From assembly GCA_015179045.1 (NCBI GenBank), contig WHUZ01000002.1, positions 310,001 through 374,000 of the forward strand: DNA of 64,000 nt, given 5' to 3'. The translations under genes and the position numbers were made by a program. Under the pieces are notes generated by a model. That model made no database searches and had not been told where the DNA came from. It saw only the letters and a list, made by a program, of their open reading frames with translations. The stretch comes from Kalaharituber pfeilii (taxonomy: Eukaryota; Ascomycota; Pezizomycetes; Pezizales; Pezizaceae). Positions 33,983 through 45,310 of this stretch are shown here, piece after piece; positions within the stretch are counted from its first letter, which is position 1, and each line of letters opens with the position of its first letter.

Positions 33983-34384
33983 TACAGTACGTCGTCTAGT
34001 CAAATGGATACTTCGTCACTGGATATCTACTATTATTGGATAATTTGGATTCTTCCGACCTGGGATTATGGCGATATTGGGTAGCAAACTATTGGATGAA
34101 TAGCTTTTGTCGGCAGGCCTCCGATACTGGATAGCGTGATGCACTAACACTTAGTGTAGACTTGTAGTACTTGGGTCAATTGCGAATGTATAAGTTTCAC
34201 ATCTCAGGGTAGACCTAACGTTCATCTAGTCTTGTTATTCATTCTGAATCTAGCCAGTTTTCATTTTTACATCTATCAGCACTTTTGTACCTATATATAC
34301 TCCCAACTCAATCAACCTCTGTTACTGGATATGATGTATTGTTGAATAACCTTCTTCCATCGATATATGACAGGTTTGATAGTA
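33983..34384. mobile_element. MITE family with CAGTCAAACCTGTCATATTGG termini, copy 1
   Basis: The right end (complement of atatatgacaggtttgatag) and a diverged left end share sub-terminal ggatac..tcactggatatc and ctcaatcaacctctgttact blocks with the copy at 34945-35941. No coding capacity. Confidence 0.55.
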
Positions 34385-34944
34385 TGTTCGCCTGTGTTTC
34401 ACCCGTACACAGCCTCTTGTAAATGAAATGAAGGCCAGGATGTGGCATTGTGCTGTTTGACATGGCATGCCGCCGATGTCACTGATAGGTACTCTACTTC
34501 AAACACACTTATGAATTGCATGCCGCGGGCCGAATAAGAAACCATTCTTGTGGTAACGTACTCTACAATTACCTAGTCAACGTGGAAGAGCAATACGAGT
34601 GTGCCCTCAGGCTTCTCTCTTATACTGGCAATGTGCGACCAATTGAAGTGGACAACTGATGTCAAATCTGAAGTCGATCAACGGACACGGGCCAGCAACT
34701 TGCGACAGCCTGGATTGAGATTTCCTCAATACGAAAATAGTGATACTTTTTCTAATTATCCAAGACATACAAAGAAGCAATATAAAATTTTTCGAGTTCT
34801 GAAGAGGAAAATTCATTCGACTGGCTGAAACCCATCACGTCTCGCTGTTGAGGAATTTCAAGGCTCTGTCGTGGATTCCAGTCATGCTATTAACATGACC
34901 AAGACTTGTAGCGAATTACGTATTTGTGAGACAGCACTCGAGCT

Positions 34945-35941
34945 TCAGTGAAACTTGTCATATTGGATACTCTATCACTGGGTATCCGCGATTATTGGGC
35001 AATTCCTATAGGAAATATTGGATATTCCAAACTATTGGATGGAAAGCTTCTTTCGGCTCCCCAAACATGGATCTTATATACTCGGAATATTCCCTCCCTT
35101 ACTGAATAGCGCGATCCACTGCTGGAAAAGTGTGTGTGCACTAAAATATACTTGTTTGGAGTACCTAGGCTCTTTGCAAAGGTAAAATGCTTCTCATATC
35201 ACGGGGAGAAGATAAGTGTATCACTGATATTACTGTCGCTTACCTATTAGAGACCTCACACCAATTAGTGACCGATCTCTTGGCACTCCTCCTCCTACAA
35301 CACCTACACGCATTATCTTCGGCGTCAGGCATGCTGGAAACATGAGGTAAATTGCAGAATATACAGCAGGTGTGCCTGAATTTGTGGAGAATATTTGATG
35401 GCTACACTATCTGTACACCTTTGTAATTCAATGATATGCAGGGAAAGTATATCATTCAATCCCTCTCTTAAATAGTCTAGGATAACAAGCGACAGTACTT
35501 TGGACTCAGTCCACGTACATAGTACACTTACATATCTAAGTGCCGTGAAATCGGATACCACTGCAAGGTTTCAAAATGCACGCCATATCAAGTGTCAGCT
35601 GAGGGTAGCAAGATTGATACTTCAAAAGAACTGCCTGTCAGCGAAGCTCAAAGCTCTTACCAATTAACGTTGTATCCAGACTGTTCGTACCAGGCAAACA
35701 GATATTGAGCTTCTTACAACTTCACTTCACTAATTGGAGCGATAATTAATCTCTCTCAATCCTTCTCGCCCTTATTCATTCTGTGTTTAGCTGGCTTTCA
35801 TTTTTTAATTTTTTTACATGTATTAGCCCGTTTGGTACCTAGATATACTTTCCACTCAATCAACCTCTGTTACTGGAGAAAAGTTAAAATTGGGTAATTT
35901 CCGTTCTCCGCTCAATATCCAATATGACAGGTTTGACTGTA
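34945..35941. mobile_element. MITE family with CAGTCAAACCTGTCATATTGG termini, copy 2
   Basis: Left end cagtgaaacttgtcatattg, right end complement of caatatgacaggtttgactg, closing at ta (35940-35941). It shares internal blocks with 33983-34384 but is longer (about 1 kb). It has no recognisable ORF. Confidence 0.62.
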
Positions 35942-37430
35942 GTACAATTGTAACTTATAGAAACCAGGTAGTATGATACACAGTACGTGCATGGATATTC
36001 ATTGGACAGCTACTTACGGGTCGCTATCTATTTCTCGGCCGCCACTTTGTACTCTTCATAACAAATTGGGAAAATATTGACAACCTGTAGATCTACAGAA
36101 ATATAATCCCGGATTCGACCCTCCATTCAATTAATCAAGCCATTGGACAGATACTTTGTGCAGGTATTTTATGCAAGGTATTACGTACCCCACCTAAGAT
36201 TCCGCCCCTGAACTTCGTTAGCTTTCAAGTAGCACTCGTTTTATGATAGATTGTATAGGTAGGCAAAAGATTCCCGCCAGGCTCGCTGTTGTCTTTTAAA
36301 ATATGAAATATTTCAACAGGCCGGGTAATAAACTATGTAACTGCATAGTTCAAACTTAGCAATCAAAAGGACTAATTATGGCAAGCAGCAATGCAGCTTG
36401 CTCGGCTAGATTCCTGACAGAGCAATATATTTGGGAACTGTGCATGCAGCCGATACAGTACGAAAATGAAAAGAATGTGGAAAGAGAGCGACATACTCCC
36501 AGACGCGGGATGACCTGGCTTCGAGCACGACAGACACTTGATGTAGATCAGGAGGCAAATTGACTAAGTAGTGATCACCGCAAATACGAGATAGCCCCAT
36601 ACTTTGATTTAATGGAAAACTTTGCTATACCAAAATTTCGCTGAGCCATAGTTCTGCTCGCACTCAATCACTTCTTGCCATAATGAAAATCCACCAAATA
36701 ATGAAATGAAAATCAGATTGAGCAAAAGTTCTTTCTGACTACATACAAATTATTCTCGTTATAACGAAAAGTTGCTAATGGAATACATGACTAATCAAGG
36801 ACCACCCAACTGCACAACCAGAAACTCTCTGTAATCAGTTAACTTTGGCTCAATTCCACAAAAAAAGGTATGCTTGGATCGTACCAGATGGCTTTGTGAA
36901 ATGCTTCCAAAACTGATCTAGAGATTCTTTCTGGTTTTGCAGCTCCAATCTTTCTTTTGCATCGTTGCAGCTTTTCTAACTTAAGTTCGACATTTCTTTG
37001 TAGGTAATTTTGCTTCAGGAACGGGATTGATTTTGCTTTTGCATAGTACCATAGTACTTGATCAATACCTCTGTACTCTCAACTTTTGTACTCTCATTTT
37101 TTCCTGCTTCAGTTATTTCCATAAGGAGGAAAATCATGGAGTCAAATCTATTGCCATGAATTCGACTGGGGCTCAGCTACTCAGGGCTCAAAATTCAGCT
37201 GCCAAGTACTGTATGGGATGCACTAACGAACCAAGACGCACTAACGAGCCACCAAAAATTGCTTTTTCTGAAGGGGGTCAACCAGATGCATTAGATAGTG
37301 TAGATGAAGAATAATATAGGTTTCTGACCAAAATTGGACTCCTACATCACAAGCAGTCAACAATGGGTAGAATTAAGTAGCATCAGTAAAAAGATGAACG
37401 AGAAAGAAATTTTTTTTATTATTATTATTA
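35942..37430. other. Intergenic, no gene seen
   Basis: Short open frames only. Around 36640-36720 there are scattered cataatgaaaa-type motifs like MITE sub-termini, too degraded to delimit. Confidence 0.4.
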
Positions 37431-37974
37431 TTATTATTTTTTTTTTTTTTTCACATAACCCCGCATACAAGCTACAAGCCTATACGTAGCAGGGACCCAA
37501 CGACCCCGGGTCAGGTGAGAAATCTATCTACCAACTACATACACTCCCAGCTCGCCGCCCTACACCTGGCTCAGCCACTCGCTACCCCAGATCGAAGCTG
37601 GCAAACCAGTCCTCTACTGGATTGCTCTCCGCATTACTGTATCCTGTCTCCACCCTTTTTCCTCCAGGTCCTCCCAGCACTGCCAGGTGACTTGCGCCCC
37701 ATCCTTGCCCTTCCTCTTGGGCCTCTCCAACTTCCTACACTCAAATACTACATGCTCAGTGCTCTAATCCTTTTCATAGCTGCAGTGTGCCTCCCTGGAT
37801 CTTCTTTTTCCACATACTGCTGCTCTTCCCGGTCCTCAGTCAAGCGTAGTTGGTGAGCGCCCTTCTGCCCCATTTCACGACCTTTCCCCTGCCAAAGCCC
37901 CCTTGCTCTCTCTCCCCCTTTCTTCTCTTAACTAACTCCTGGTGCAGGCCACCTTCTGTAGCCTGACTATCATA

Positions 37975-38351
37975 CCTGTAACGGCAGTCGTGGTCTAGTG
38001 CCCGTGGATGTCGGCGATCTACGGAGCGCAGGCAGGCAGGAGGCGGCGGGCGACGGTTCAGCAGTTCGCAGCGGTAAGGCGGTTCACAGCAGTACAGCAG
38101 TTCAGCGGGTCGGCACAGCAGGTAACCACTCTACTTAGTAGAGACTAAATACAAGAGGTTGCGTAAAGAGAAAAGGAAAGGAGAACACATAGCCATGAAC
38201 ACCACTTATATACACTTTTGAGACTGCAATACGCACGCAGGTCGCATCCTTTTTACCCGTATATATTGTACCGACATCCCGAAATGCTTGTCAGAGATCA
38301 CCTTTTAGCGTGAAGCTATTTACCCGGCTCGCTATACAATATCCCATTACA
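37975..38351. repeat. Solo LTR with 5-bp target duplication
   Basis: 377 bp, TGTAACGGCAGTC...CCCATTACA, flanked by perfect atacc (37970-37974, 38352-38356). The target is the RNase H part of the LINE. It is typical of recombination between two LTRs of a retrotransposon. Confidence 0.85.
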
Positions 38352-39175
38352 ATACCTCAGAGCCCCAGCTCCTGAAGGATCCTTTGCCTTCCCATCTACC
38401 CTTTACCCTAAATTCTAATATGTACCTTTACTCAGGCGAGCTTCATAGCCCTTGGGTCCCTCAGCCTCCACCTCCTCTCTGCAATTAGCTCTATCACATG
38501 CACCAGGTCTGCTGTCATTGCCCTGCCTGCTCTTCCTGCTCTCTAGACTGTACTAATAGCTGCCTGAGAGTCTATGAGCAGCAGCACCTTCGCCCTATTG
38601 TCAACAGCCTCCAGAGCACCTCTCATGACTGCAACCTCACCATCCTATACCATTGTCTTTATCCTAACTCAATGGCTTCCCCTCTGCTTCACCTGCTACT
38701 ACCTGCTGCCAGTATCACCCACCACCTGCTCCTCCTTCCTCATTCCGGCTACTATCGCTGAAGATGGCCACTGAGTCACCTTTGGCATCCCTTATAGCCT
38801 TCTCCTAATTGGTTGGGGAGTCCTCCTTATCTAGTTTCAGGTCTATAACTTCTAGCTCTACTGGAGTAACTGTCTGCCTGCATGATACTGTTTCTTCCTC
38901 ATCTGCCTGAAGAGTGCTGGCAATCTTTCCAGCTACTGACTCAAATCTATCATTTTTCCCTATAGCGTAACTTAAGCTAAAGTCTCTCCAGTCTCTCCCC
39001 TTCTCATCTTTCCTGTCTGGGTCTGAGGCATCAACTCCCCTGAAGCTTTCGAGCCAAAGGTCTTCTACCCCTGTAGGGTCTCTTACTGACTTTAGTGCAT
39101 ACCTCGCTTGGCCCTGAGCAAGGATTGTTGCTACACTCTCTACTTCAGCAATAGCCTCAACCTTTGCTTTAGCTT

Positions 39176-39567
39176 AGTGAGCGGCACGAGCCGAGCCAGG
39201 CATGAGCTCGAGCTGGCTCGAGCTCAAACGAGCCAAGATCATGCTTGTGTTTTTCTTGCCAGCTCGCTAAAATGCTTAGCCAGTGCAAGGTTTCATAAAC
39301 TGTAAATACCTAATATAGTAATAATTAGAGACTTGGAGCTCATTCTGACCTACCGACAACTTCGAAATGCACAATTTAGCTGATAGTAGTGAGAAAGATG
39401 AAAATTTAGCTTAGTTTAGTTTAGTTTGTCAATATTATGTATATAATCAATCCAGGCTCGAGCTCATGCCACGCCAGCTCGAGCCAGCTCGAGCCGAGCT
39501 CACTTACTCACGAGCTGGCTCGAGCTCACCCTCCAGCTCGGCTCGAGCTAGCTCGTGCCGCTCACTA
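39176..39567. mobile_element. hAT-type MITE (392 bp) inside the LINE
   Basis: Ends TAGTGAGCGGCACGAGC and its complement, followed on each side by nested gctcgagc palindromes. The AT-rich centre is nearly identical to the copy at 49318-49639. No exact 8-bp duplication is visible at this copy. Confidence 0.75.
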
Positions 39568-40346
39568 CAAGTTTAGCTGGTCCTTGGACTATGCCAGTGC
39601 ACTTACGAAGTATCTAATATTGTAATCTCTTGAACTCTTCTCTCTATTGCTTTTGGGCTCTCCACTCAATCTCGAAGCCTTACAGGTCTACTACTCTCAC
39701 TATGCCAGTGTATGTTTATTGCCATGATAGTGGGCTTATACCCCACTGCGAGTTTCTTAGTCTAGATAGGGTGCCTAAGAGTTTCTTTGCCTTTTTAATC
39801 CAGCCTTTTTTATAGTGGTTGAAGTCAAGAGTGCTATGTAGATTACTCTTAGCTATTTACTTCTTTCAATATCTGCTCTCTTTTTGATCTTCTTGCCCAT
39901 GACTAGGATCTCCTCCTTTAAGGTTTCGAGTGGCAGCTCGTGAGCCTGAGTCACTTTCCTGAATACTCCTGCGATCCTGTCCCTGATCATCTTCATATTC
40001 TTGTCTTCTTCTGAGTCCCAGTTTACTACCACGCAGTTGAGGTCATTGCTAAATGAAACAAGCTCTACCTCATATTGGTACTCTCTTACAACCTCACCTG
40101 CTTTTCATTTTATCTCTTCCAATATTGGTGCCATGACAAGCAGGAAGGTCACTAGTAATAAAGGTGACGCCTATAGCACCCCAACGTTCAACTTTCCATG
40201 GTCCTTGGCCTGCCCATCCCACTCAATCTCAAACTCCCGTTCTTAGAAGAAGGTATCCTAGCCATGGTAGCCAATTCTCTGCTGATGAGCCCGGAACTCA
40301 CTTCTTGACAACCTTCCACATTGTGTTCGTGAGCCCACCCTTGACA

Positions 40347-40411
40347 CCCTGCCATGGCCAAGTGCTACAAGCGGGGTTATGTGATTTTAAAAAAAAAAAA
40401 AAAAAAAAAAA
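40347..40411 (+). mobile_element. Mini-retroposon, tail family B
   Basis: Perfect 13-bp duplication cccacccttgaca (40334-40346, 40412-40424). The body begins ccctgccatggccaagtgct and ends agcggggttatgtgatttt, followed by about 23 A. It sits in the LINE reverse transcriptase. Confidence 0.88.
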
Positions 40412-40486
40412 CCCACCCTTGACATCCTCTATGACCCAAACAGCACCTCCCTTCTGTGCCAGTGCTCTCTGGCTGATGACTACAGC

Positions 40487-40867
40487 TCAAAATAAAGCAT
40501 TGATGGCAGACCTACCTCTCACTTCACCAAACTGTCTCTTGTGGAATAGGCCAACCTCTTGTAGGTCATCGGCCACCACCTTCTCCATCAACTTCCCCAC
40601 ACAATTGATGAGCTGGTTTGGCCTCCAGCTCTTCGCCTGCTTAGAGTCCTTTCCAGGCTTCGGGATCATGACTACTTTGCTGAACTGCCACTTTCTCGGC
40701 ATGGTTCCTGCAGCAAGCTCAGTAGCTAGTTCCTTCAGCAACCTCTGTCCTAGCACTGTTTCGCACACTAGCTTACTGAACCTGTAGCTGACACTGTCTC
40801 GCCCAGGAGCTGAGCGGTTTGATGTTCCTGCCAGTGCCTTAGTTAATCCCTCTACAAGCATAGCCAC
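40487..40867 (-). pseudogene. LINE reverse transcriptase N-terminal fragment
   Basis: The minus strand reads GTSNRSAPGRDSVSYRFSKL, KWQFSKVVMIPKPGKD, KSWRPNQLINCVGKLMEKVV and FHKRQFGEVRGRSAIN, the conserved entry of non-LTR reverse transcriptase. It is the best preserved piece of the broken LINE. Confidence 0.78.
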
Positions 40868-41071
40868 GTCCCTCGGTGATCTTGTAGGGACGTCTGTGAC
40901 CTCGAACCGGCCAGCGTCAAACAGCGAAATGTCCCTGTCCAGTCAGTATTCTGACTGGACATAGGCAGGGATAACTGACGCTAGCCATATAGATATTTAA
41001 GGTGACCGCTAGTCTACTGTTAAGTACTGTACAACCCATGCCCGGACCCATGTTCGGAATACAAGGATGGA

Positions 41072-42479
41072 GTTAGACCCGAAGAAGGCGGAGACATTAA
41101 CCGTTGGAGTAAAAGGCCCGGAGTACCACATGCTAGGACTGACAGTCCACTGGGAGCTGAATTTTACAATCCACCACAGGAGAAGACTGGCCCTAGGGAA
41201 GGCAGCATGGGGAGTAGCATCCCGGCTAACGCAAGACCGATAGCCACATGGGGGTGCTGGGCGTGGTACGAGTATGGGAGAGGTTCGTCGAAGGGGACGA
41301 AGCTGCGGGAGATGGAGAGGTGGCAATACGGGGTGGCGAGAGGGCTAACGGGAGCACCATGGGGGACAAGAAGGGACGTGGTAGAGGGGCTAGCAAACCT
41401 GGAGTCGGTGGAGACATTTGTCGATTACGTGAACATAAGGGTAGAGGCAAGGGCGTTGAGATTCGGAGAAGAGAAGATAAGACATCAAGACGTGGAAGCT
41501 CGATACCTGAGGGGTTCGACGAGTCATCGAAGCCCACTGACAATAGCACTGATTAACTCACTCCCGGGGGATGCGGAGAAAGAGGAGTGGGAAGCCCAGA
41601 TAAGGACAGCGAGAGAGGAGGGCTGGAGCGAAGTACCGGTATACACAGACGGGAGCAGGATAAAGGAGAGATCGGGGGCAGGGGTTGTTGAGGGGGGCGA
41701 GTGACGTCCATATACCTTGGGGGAGAGCGACGGTGAATGATGCGGAACTATTGGCGATCAGCGAGGCAATGAGGTCGAGAGGAGAGACATTGATACTGAC
41801 AGACTCTATGGTGGCGATAAGGAATATTCAGAAAATCGCAGAAGGTAATCCAACGTACCAGGGAGCTAGTCAGAAGGCCAGGGAGAGGTGGGAAGAGAGG
41901 GTAGAGAGAGGGGACGAGGATGTAGCCATCATGTGGGTGAAGGGGCATAAGGGGATAAAGGGGAACGAAGCAGCAGACAGGGCAGCGAGGATAGGAACAG
42001 CCCTACAGTATGAGGAAGAGGTGATAACGGAGTCAGGATTAATTCAACAGGCGAAGAGGGGAAGAGCGGCGGAGAGAGACAGGCTGGGGATGAGTTACCG
42101 CCCACTGCGGAGGCTGGGACACAGAGTGTCAAAGATAGCGGGACTGATAGGGGGCAAGGGACTGAAGGCGTGGAGACACAAGATAGGGGAGGCAGGGGAC
42201 ACGAGCTGCAGATGGTGTGGAAAAGGGGACGAAACGTACGCGCATCTGATGGGGGAGTGCAGGACGTGGAGGAGGAGATGGCCAGGAGGGGACGAGGAGC
42301 TGAGGAGACCGAAGGAGTCGAGGGACGGGGACCCATTGCAGGGTACTGGACCTCTTGGAGGAGCCGGCATAGAGGAGTGATGACGGAAGGAGTGAGTGTA
42401 CACAGTTTTCATGTAATTAAATATCGCCATAGCCCGAAGGGCGGCAGGCGATCAATGATATAAAAAAAAAAAAAAAAAA
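41072..42479 (+). mobile_element. 5'-truncated LINE (tail family A)
   Basis: A duplication aaggatgga (41063-41071, about 42480-42488) bounds it. ORF2 remnants in order: ELDPKKAETLTVGV, GLTVHWELNF, GTRRDVVEGLANLES, then RNase H VPVYTDGSRIKE (about 41635). Next come ILTDSMVAI, IMWVKGHKGIKGNEAADRA (about 41930-41985), and zinc knuckle CRWCGKGDETYAHLMGEC (about 42210-42260). The 3' UTR ends in atcgccatagcccgaagggc, then ggcaggcgatcaatgatat and poly(A). Frameshifts lie at about 41225 and 41700. Confidence 0.82.
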
Positions 42480-42613
42480 AAGGATGGATTGAAAATGAAA
42501 TGCTGAAAAAATTTTGAACACTGCTTCTTATTCCCACTGGTATTGCTTCAGATAATACTACTCCGCCTCATAGCGAAAATGTCCTTATCTCTCCAACATG
42601 CCCGTGAAATCTT

Positions 42614-42725
42614 TTTTTTTAATATCATTCATTGCGTGCCGGCTATGCCAGCTTTTTTTTTTATATATATATATATATCATTAATCGCGTGCCGCCCTAA
42701 GGGCTATGGCGGTATGCCAGCTTGC
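42614..42725 (-). mobile_element. Mini-retroposon (family A variant) holding a second one
   Basis: The minus strand reads gctggcatag, ccggcacgcaatgaatgata and poly(A). Possible flanks are tgaaatctt (42605-42613) and tgaagtctt (42726-42734), one mismatch. The unit at 42655-42712 lies inside it. Confidence 0.5.
42655..42712 (-). mobile_element. Mini-retroposon, tail family A (58 bp)
   Basis: Perfect 11-bp duplication tatgccagctt (42644-42654, 42713-42723). On the minus strand the body starts ccgccatagcccttagggcg, continues to cacgcgattaatgatat and ends in an AT/A tract. Confidence 0.82.
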
Positions 42726-42734
42726 TGAAGTCTT

Positions 42735-43764
42735 TATCTTGCCATCAAGGCATTCTTAGGTTCAAGATATAATATTAATGAAGCTGTATATCATTTAGTA
42801 AGTAGCTTTTCTAATCTATAATATGGTATGACGAATATATGTAATAAGATATGGTACTTCGAAAAAGTTAGTAATAATACTTCTTTTGCTAAGAATTGTA
42901 ATTGCCTTAAGCATCATTTACCTCCTCAATTAGACCTTACTGGTATTGGAATATGTTCATAGTTGTAAAGGCATGTTATAGTATATTGTATTAATATACT
43001 GAAGCATGAATAGCAAGCTGCCTCATTTCCTAGCTACGAGATTCAGCTTCAGCTAAAGATATGGGCAATAATTCCATATACTGCATGCTCAATAATTATT
43101 CAATATACGATTTCTTATCAACATGTTTTGTGCACCTTTTATCTTCTCGAGGAGCCTATTCCACTTTCACTTATTCACTCTCATTGGCTTCTGAACAAAT
43201 CTGTATGGGATCTGTATCAATATTAAGTTATAGCTCTTGACATTGCCCAAACTTTACCATCTAAACCACTTGTAATACCTAAACATCTACTGGATATTCA
43301 AGGTTGACATAGCTTTGTTCAGGCAGCATATAACCTCAAGGGTTAATTTGCTACTCAACCAGTTCATGTAGCAGTGCACCAAATTCAAGAGTTTCAACAG
43401 ACAGTGCAAGCATTGGAAAATTGTTGGAAAACTCCTGGTTTTCTAACTATCATTTTGCCTTCTCCTGAACCAAGCTTCCCGACAAAGTTTCGAACAGCAT
43501 CTAGTACACCAATCTTATACAACCCAAAGACTAAAGGCATTAACTCTGCTGGTAGACCTACTGGTACTGAAGTGGCTTAACCAGAGTTAGCTAAACATCA
43601 AACTATTCAAGAGCATGATAACATTGCTGACAATCACACTCAGGATGTTATTGTTCTGCACTCATGCAAAATAGTTCAGGAGAATACTGAAGCAGATACC
43701 CAAGTATTGGAGGCGTGGTACATAGATAACGGTGTGAGCATGGGTGTGGACATGGGTTGTACGT
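42735..43764. other. AT-rich interior of the 2.9-kb element
   Basis: No transposase motif. Weak open stretches near 43200-43720 on the plus strand could be decayed coding sequence, but I recognise nothing. Confidence 0.4.
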
Positions 43765-43863
43765 AGCAATAGACTAGCGGTCACCTTAAATATATATTTA
43801 GCTAGCGTCAGTTATCCCTGCCTATGTCCAGTCAGAATACTGACTGGACAGAGACATTTCGGT

Positions 43864-44065
43864 CAAACCGGCCGGCAAACCTGAGGCGGCCGGCAACCTT
43901 GAGGCGGCCGGCAACCTTGAGGCGGCCGGCAACCTTGAGGCGGCCGGCAAAATTGCGGCGGCCGGCGAACTTGGGGCAGCCGGCAAGCTTGAGGCAGCCG
44001 ATAAGCCCGAGGCTGGCAAGGTCGAGGCAGCCGGCGGACTCAAACCGGCCGGCAAACTCGCGGCT
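43864..44065 (-). repeat. 18-bp minisatellite within LINE ORF2 linker
   Basis: About 10 copies of an 18-bp unit (ggcggccggcaaccttga on +), diverging outward. On the minus strand they encode repeated AGRLKV in the same frame that leads into AGRFEVTDVPT, the start of the RT region. The unit is GC-rich in an AT-rich setting. Confidence 0.85.
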
Positions 44066-44078
44066 GGCGAGCTCGGAT

Positions 44079-44136
44079 TTTTTTTTTTTTTTTTTTCTAT
44101 CACATGACCCCGCTTGTAGCTGTTCGCCATGGCAGG
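44079..44136 (-). mobile_element. Mini-retroposon, tail family B (58 bp)
   Basis: Perfect 16-bp duplication gctggcgagctcggat (44063-44078, 44137-44152). On the minus strand: cctgccatggcgaacagcta, then caagcggggtcatgtgatag and about 18 A. Confidence 0.88.
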
Positions 44137-44203
44137 GCTGGCGAGCTCGGATACCGAAGCTTGAAGTTCCTTTGCACCAAGCCTCTCACCTTTTTCTTTT
44201 TTT

Positions 44204-44745
44204 TTTATATCAAGTAACCCCGCTTACCGATTCTCGCTATGGTAGGGCTCCTGGGCCGAAGCCCTTAATGCTCGGAGGCAAGCAGTTAAACGGACACTCA
44301 ACTGATTACATCTACCCGCCTCCCTCCTTTCTCTATGCCTTCAGGGATTGGAACAGCTACTCGAGGATGTTCACTTCTTCGCCATTCTCCTGCCTCTCTA
44401 CCCACTTTCCTTGCTCCCCGTCCTCCCACCTTTCCACACCCTGCCGGGTATGCCGCCTCTCCGCATCTGAACGCTAGATGGCCCGCCGTTTGTCGCTCCC
44501 TGCACCCGCACTCTACCCCTGTCGCCCTTCCGATTTTTGCCTCCCAGTCCTTCGCCATTCTTTTCCCCGTCCTCAGCCTCGTGAAGGTAGTGGCCACCTG
44601 TCTGCCCCACCTCATGACTTCGCATGCGCCATACCCCGGCTCTCTCCTCTCCGCTGCTTTGAGCCTCTTCCACTTCTGTCGTAGCCCCCCTCCGTGACTA
44701 CCGCCTTCCCACCGCGTCTTGTCACCTTATTCGCCTCATATCAAC
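44204..44745 (-). mobile_element. 5'-truncated LINE end (tail family B) inserted in the larger LINE
   Basis: The minus strand carries an ORF2 C-terminus (TTFTRLRTGKRMAKDWEAKI; zinc knuckle CGCRERQTAGHLAFRC at about 44440-44500). A 3' UTR and tail ccctaccatagcgagaatcg, then gtaagcggggttacttgat and A-rich DNA follow. The likely duplication is cctctcacctt (about 44190 and 44745). Removing it rejoins the EN/RT linker of the larger LINE. Confidence 0.68.
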
Positions 44746-45310
44746 CCTCTCACCTTCTCCACCTTCTCCTCATCTGTTTTCCATGCTTCACCATTGTCCT
44801 CCACCAGATCTCCCATCTTCGCTCTCAGTCTCTACAGGTCCTTGGCCACTCTTACAACATCCCATGGGCCCTTGGAGCTGTTCTCCTCTATGAAGCGAGT
44901 CCGGCACTTCCTCTTTTTGCGCCTTATGATGTATTTCAATGTCTTTACCTGCTCCTTCCACCTCAGCAGCCTGCTTCTCTCCCACGCTTTTGTTCTCACT
45001 CCTTTTCCCCCTCGCCTCTCCTTTCTTGCTGCTCTTTTATCTCATCACCCCACCACAGTTTACTTCTTGAAGATGCATGCACTGTCCTCACTAGGGTCTC
45101 TCGCAATTTGCATGTCTTCTTATATGCAGACTCTCCCTCCAATTCCTGGAACCACTTCCATTGGTCAGCCACCTTCTTCTTTACTATCTCTCTCACAAGG
45201 TCCTCTGCCCTCTCCCAATTCATTCCTACTCTCCTAGCTACTACCTCCTCAGAGACCTACCAGCACCCACTGACTGCTGCATGGTCTCCACCATTCCACT
45301 CTTACGGCGG

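Larger units (their letters stand above)
40917..43868. mobile_element. 2.9-kb element with about 95-bp inverted ends carrying palindromes
   Basis: 40923-41013 and 43765-43862 are inverted copies of each other with few mismatches. Each contains the near-palindrome GTCCAGTCAGTATTCTGAC plus TGGAC, then ataggcagggataactgacg and ggtgaccgctagtct. The element splits the LINE between AGR and FEV codons, with a short direct repeat aaccggcc at both outer edges. The interior is a LINE fragment (41072-42479), mini-retroposons and an AT-rich 1-kb stretch. No transposase is recognised, so it is non-autonomous. Confidence 0.65.
37431..45310 (-). mobile_element. LINE (tail family B) broken up by at least six insertions
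   Basis: One decayed minus-strand LINE runs from the endonuclease/RT linker (about 45310-44750; MNWERAEDLVREIVKKKVAD, SKLWWGDEIKEQQE) through a six-residue repeat region. It continues into reverse transcriptase at about 40870-39700 (FEVTDVPT, NRSAPGRDSVSYRF, VVMIPKPGKDSKQAKSWRP). RNase H follows at about 38390-38800 and the zinc-knuckle region at 37600-37920. The family B tail is at about 37452 with a poly(A)/TAA-repeat tail. Interruptions, from right to left, are 44204-44745, 44079-44136, 40917-43868, 40347-40411, 39176-39567 and 37975-38351. Several have target duplications that rejoin the LINE frame. No part is functional. Confidence 0.8.
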
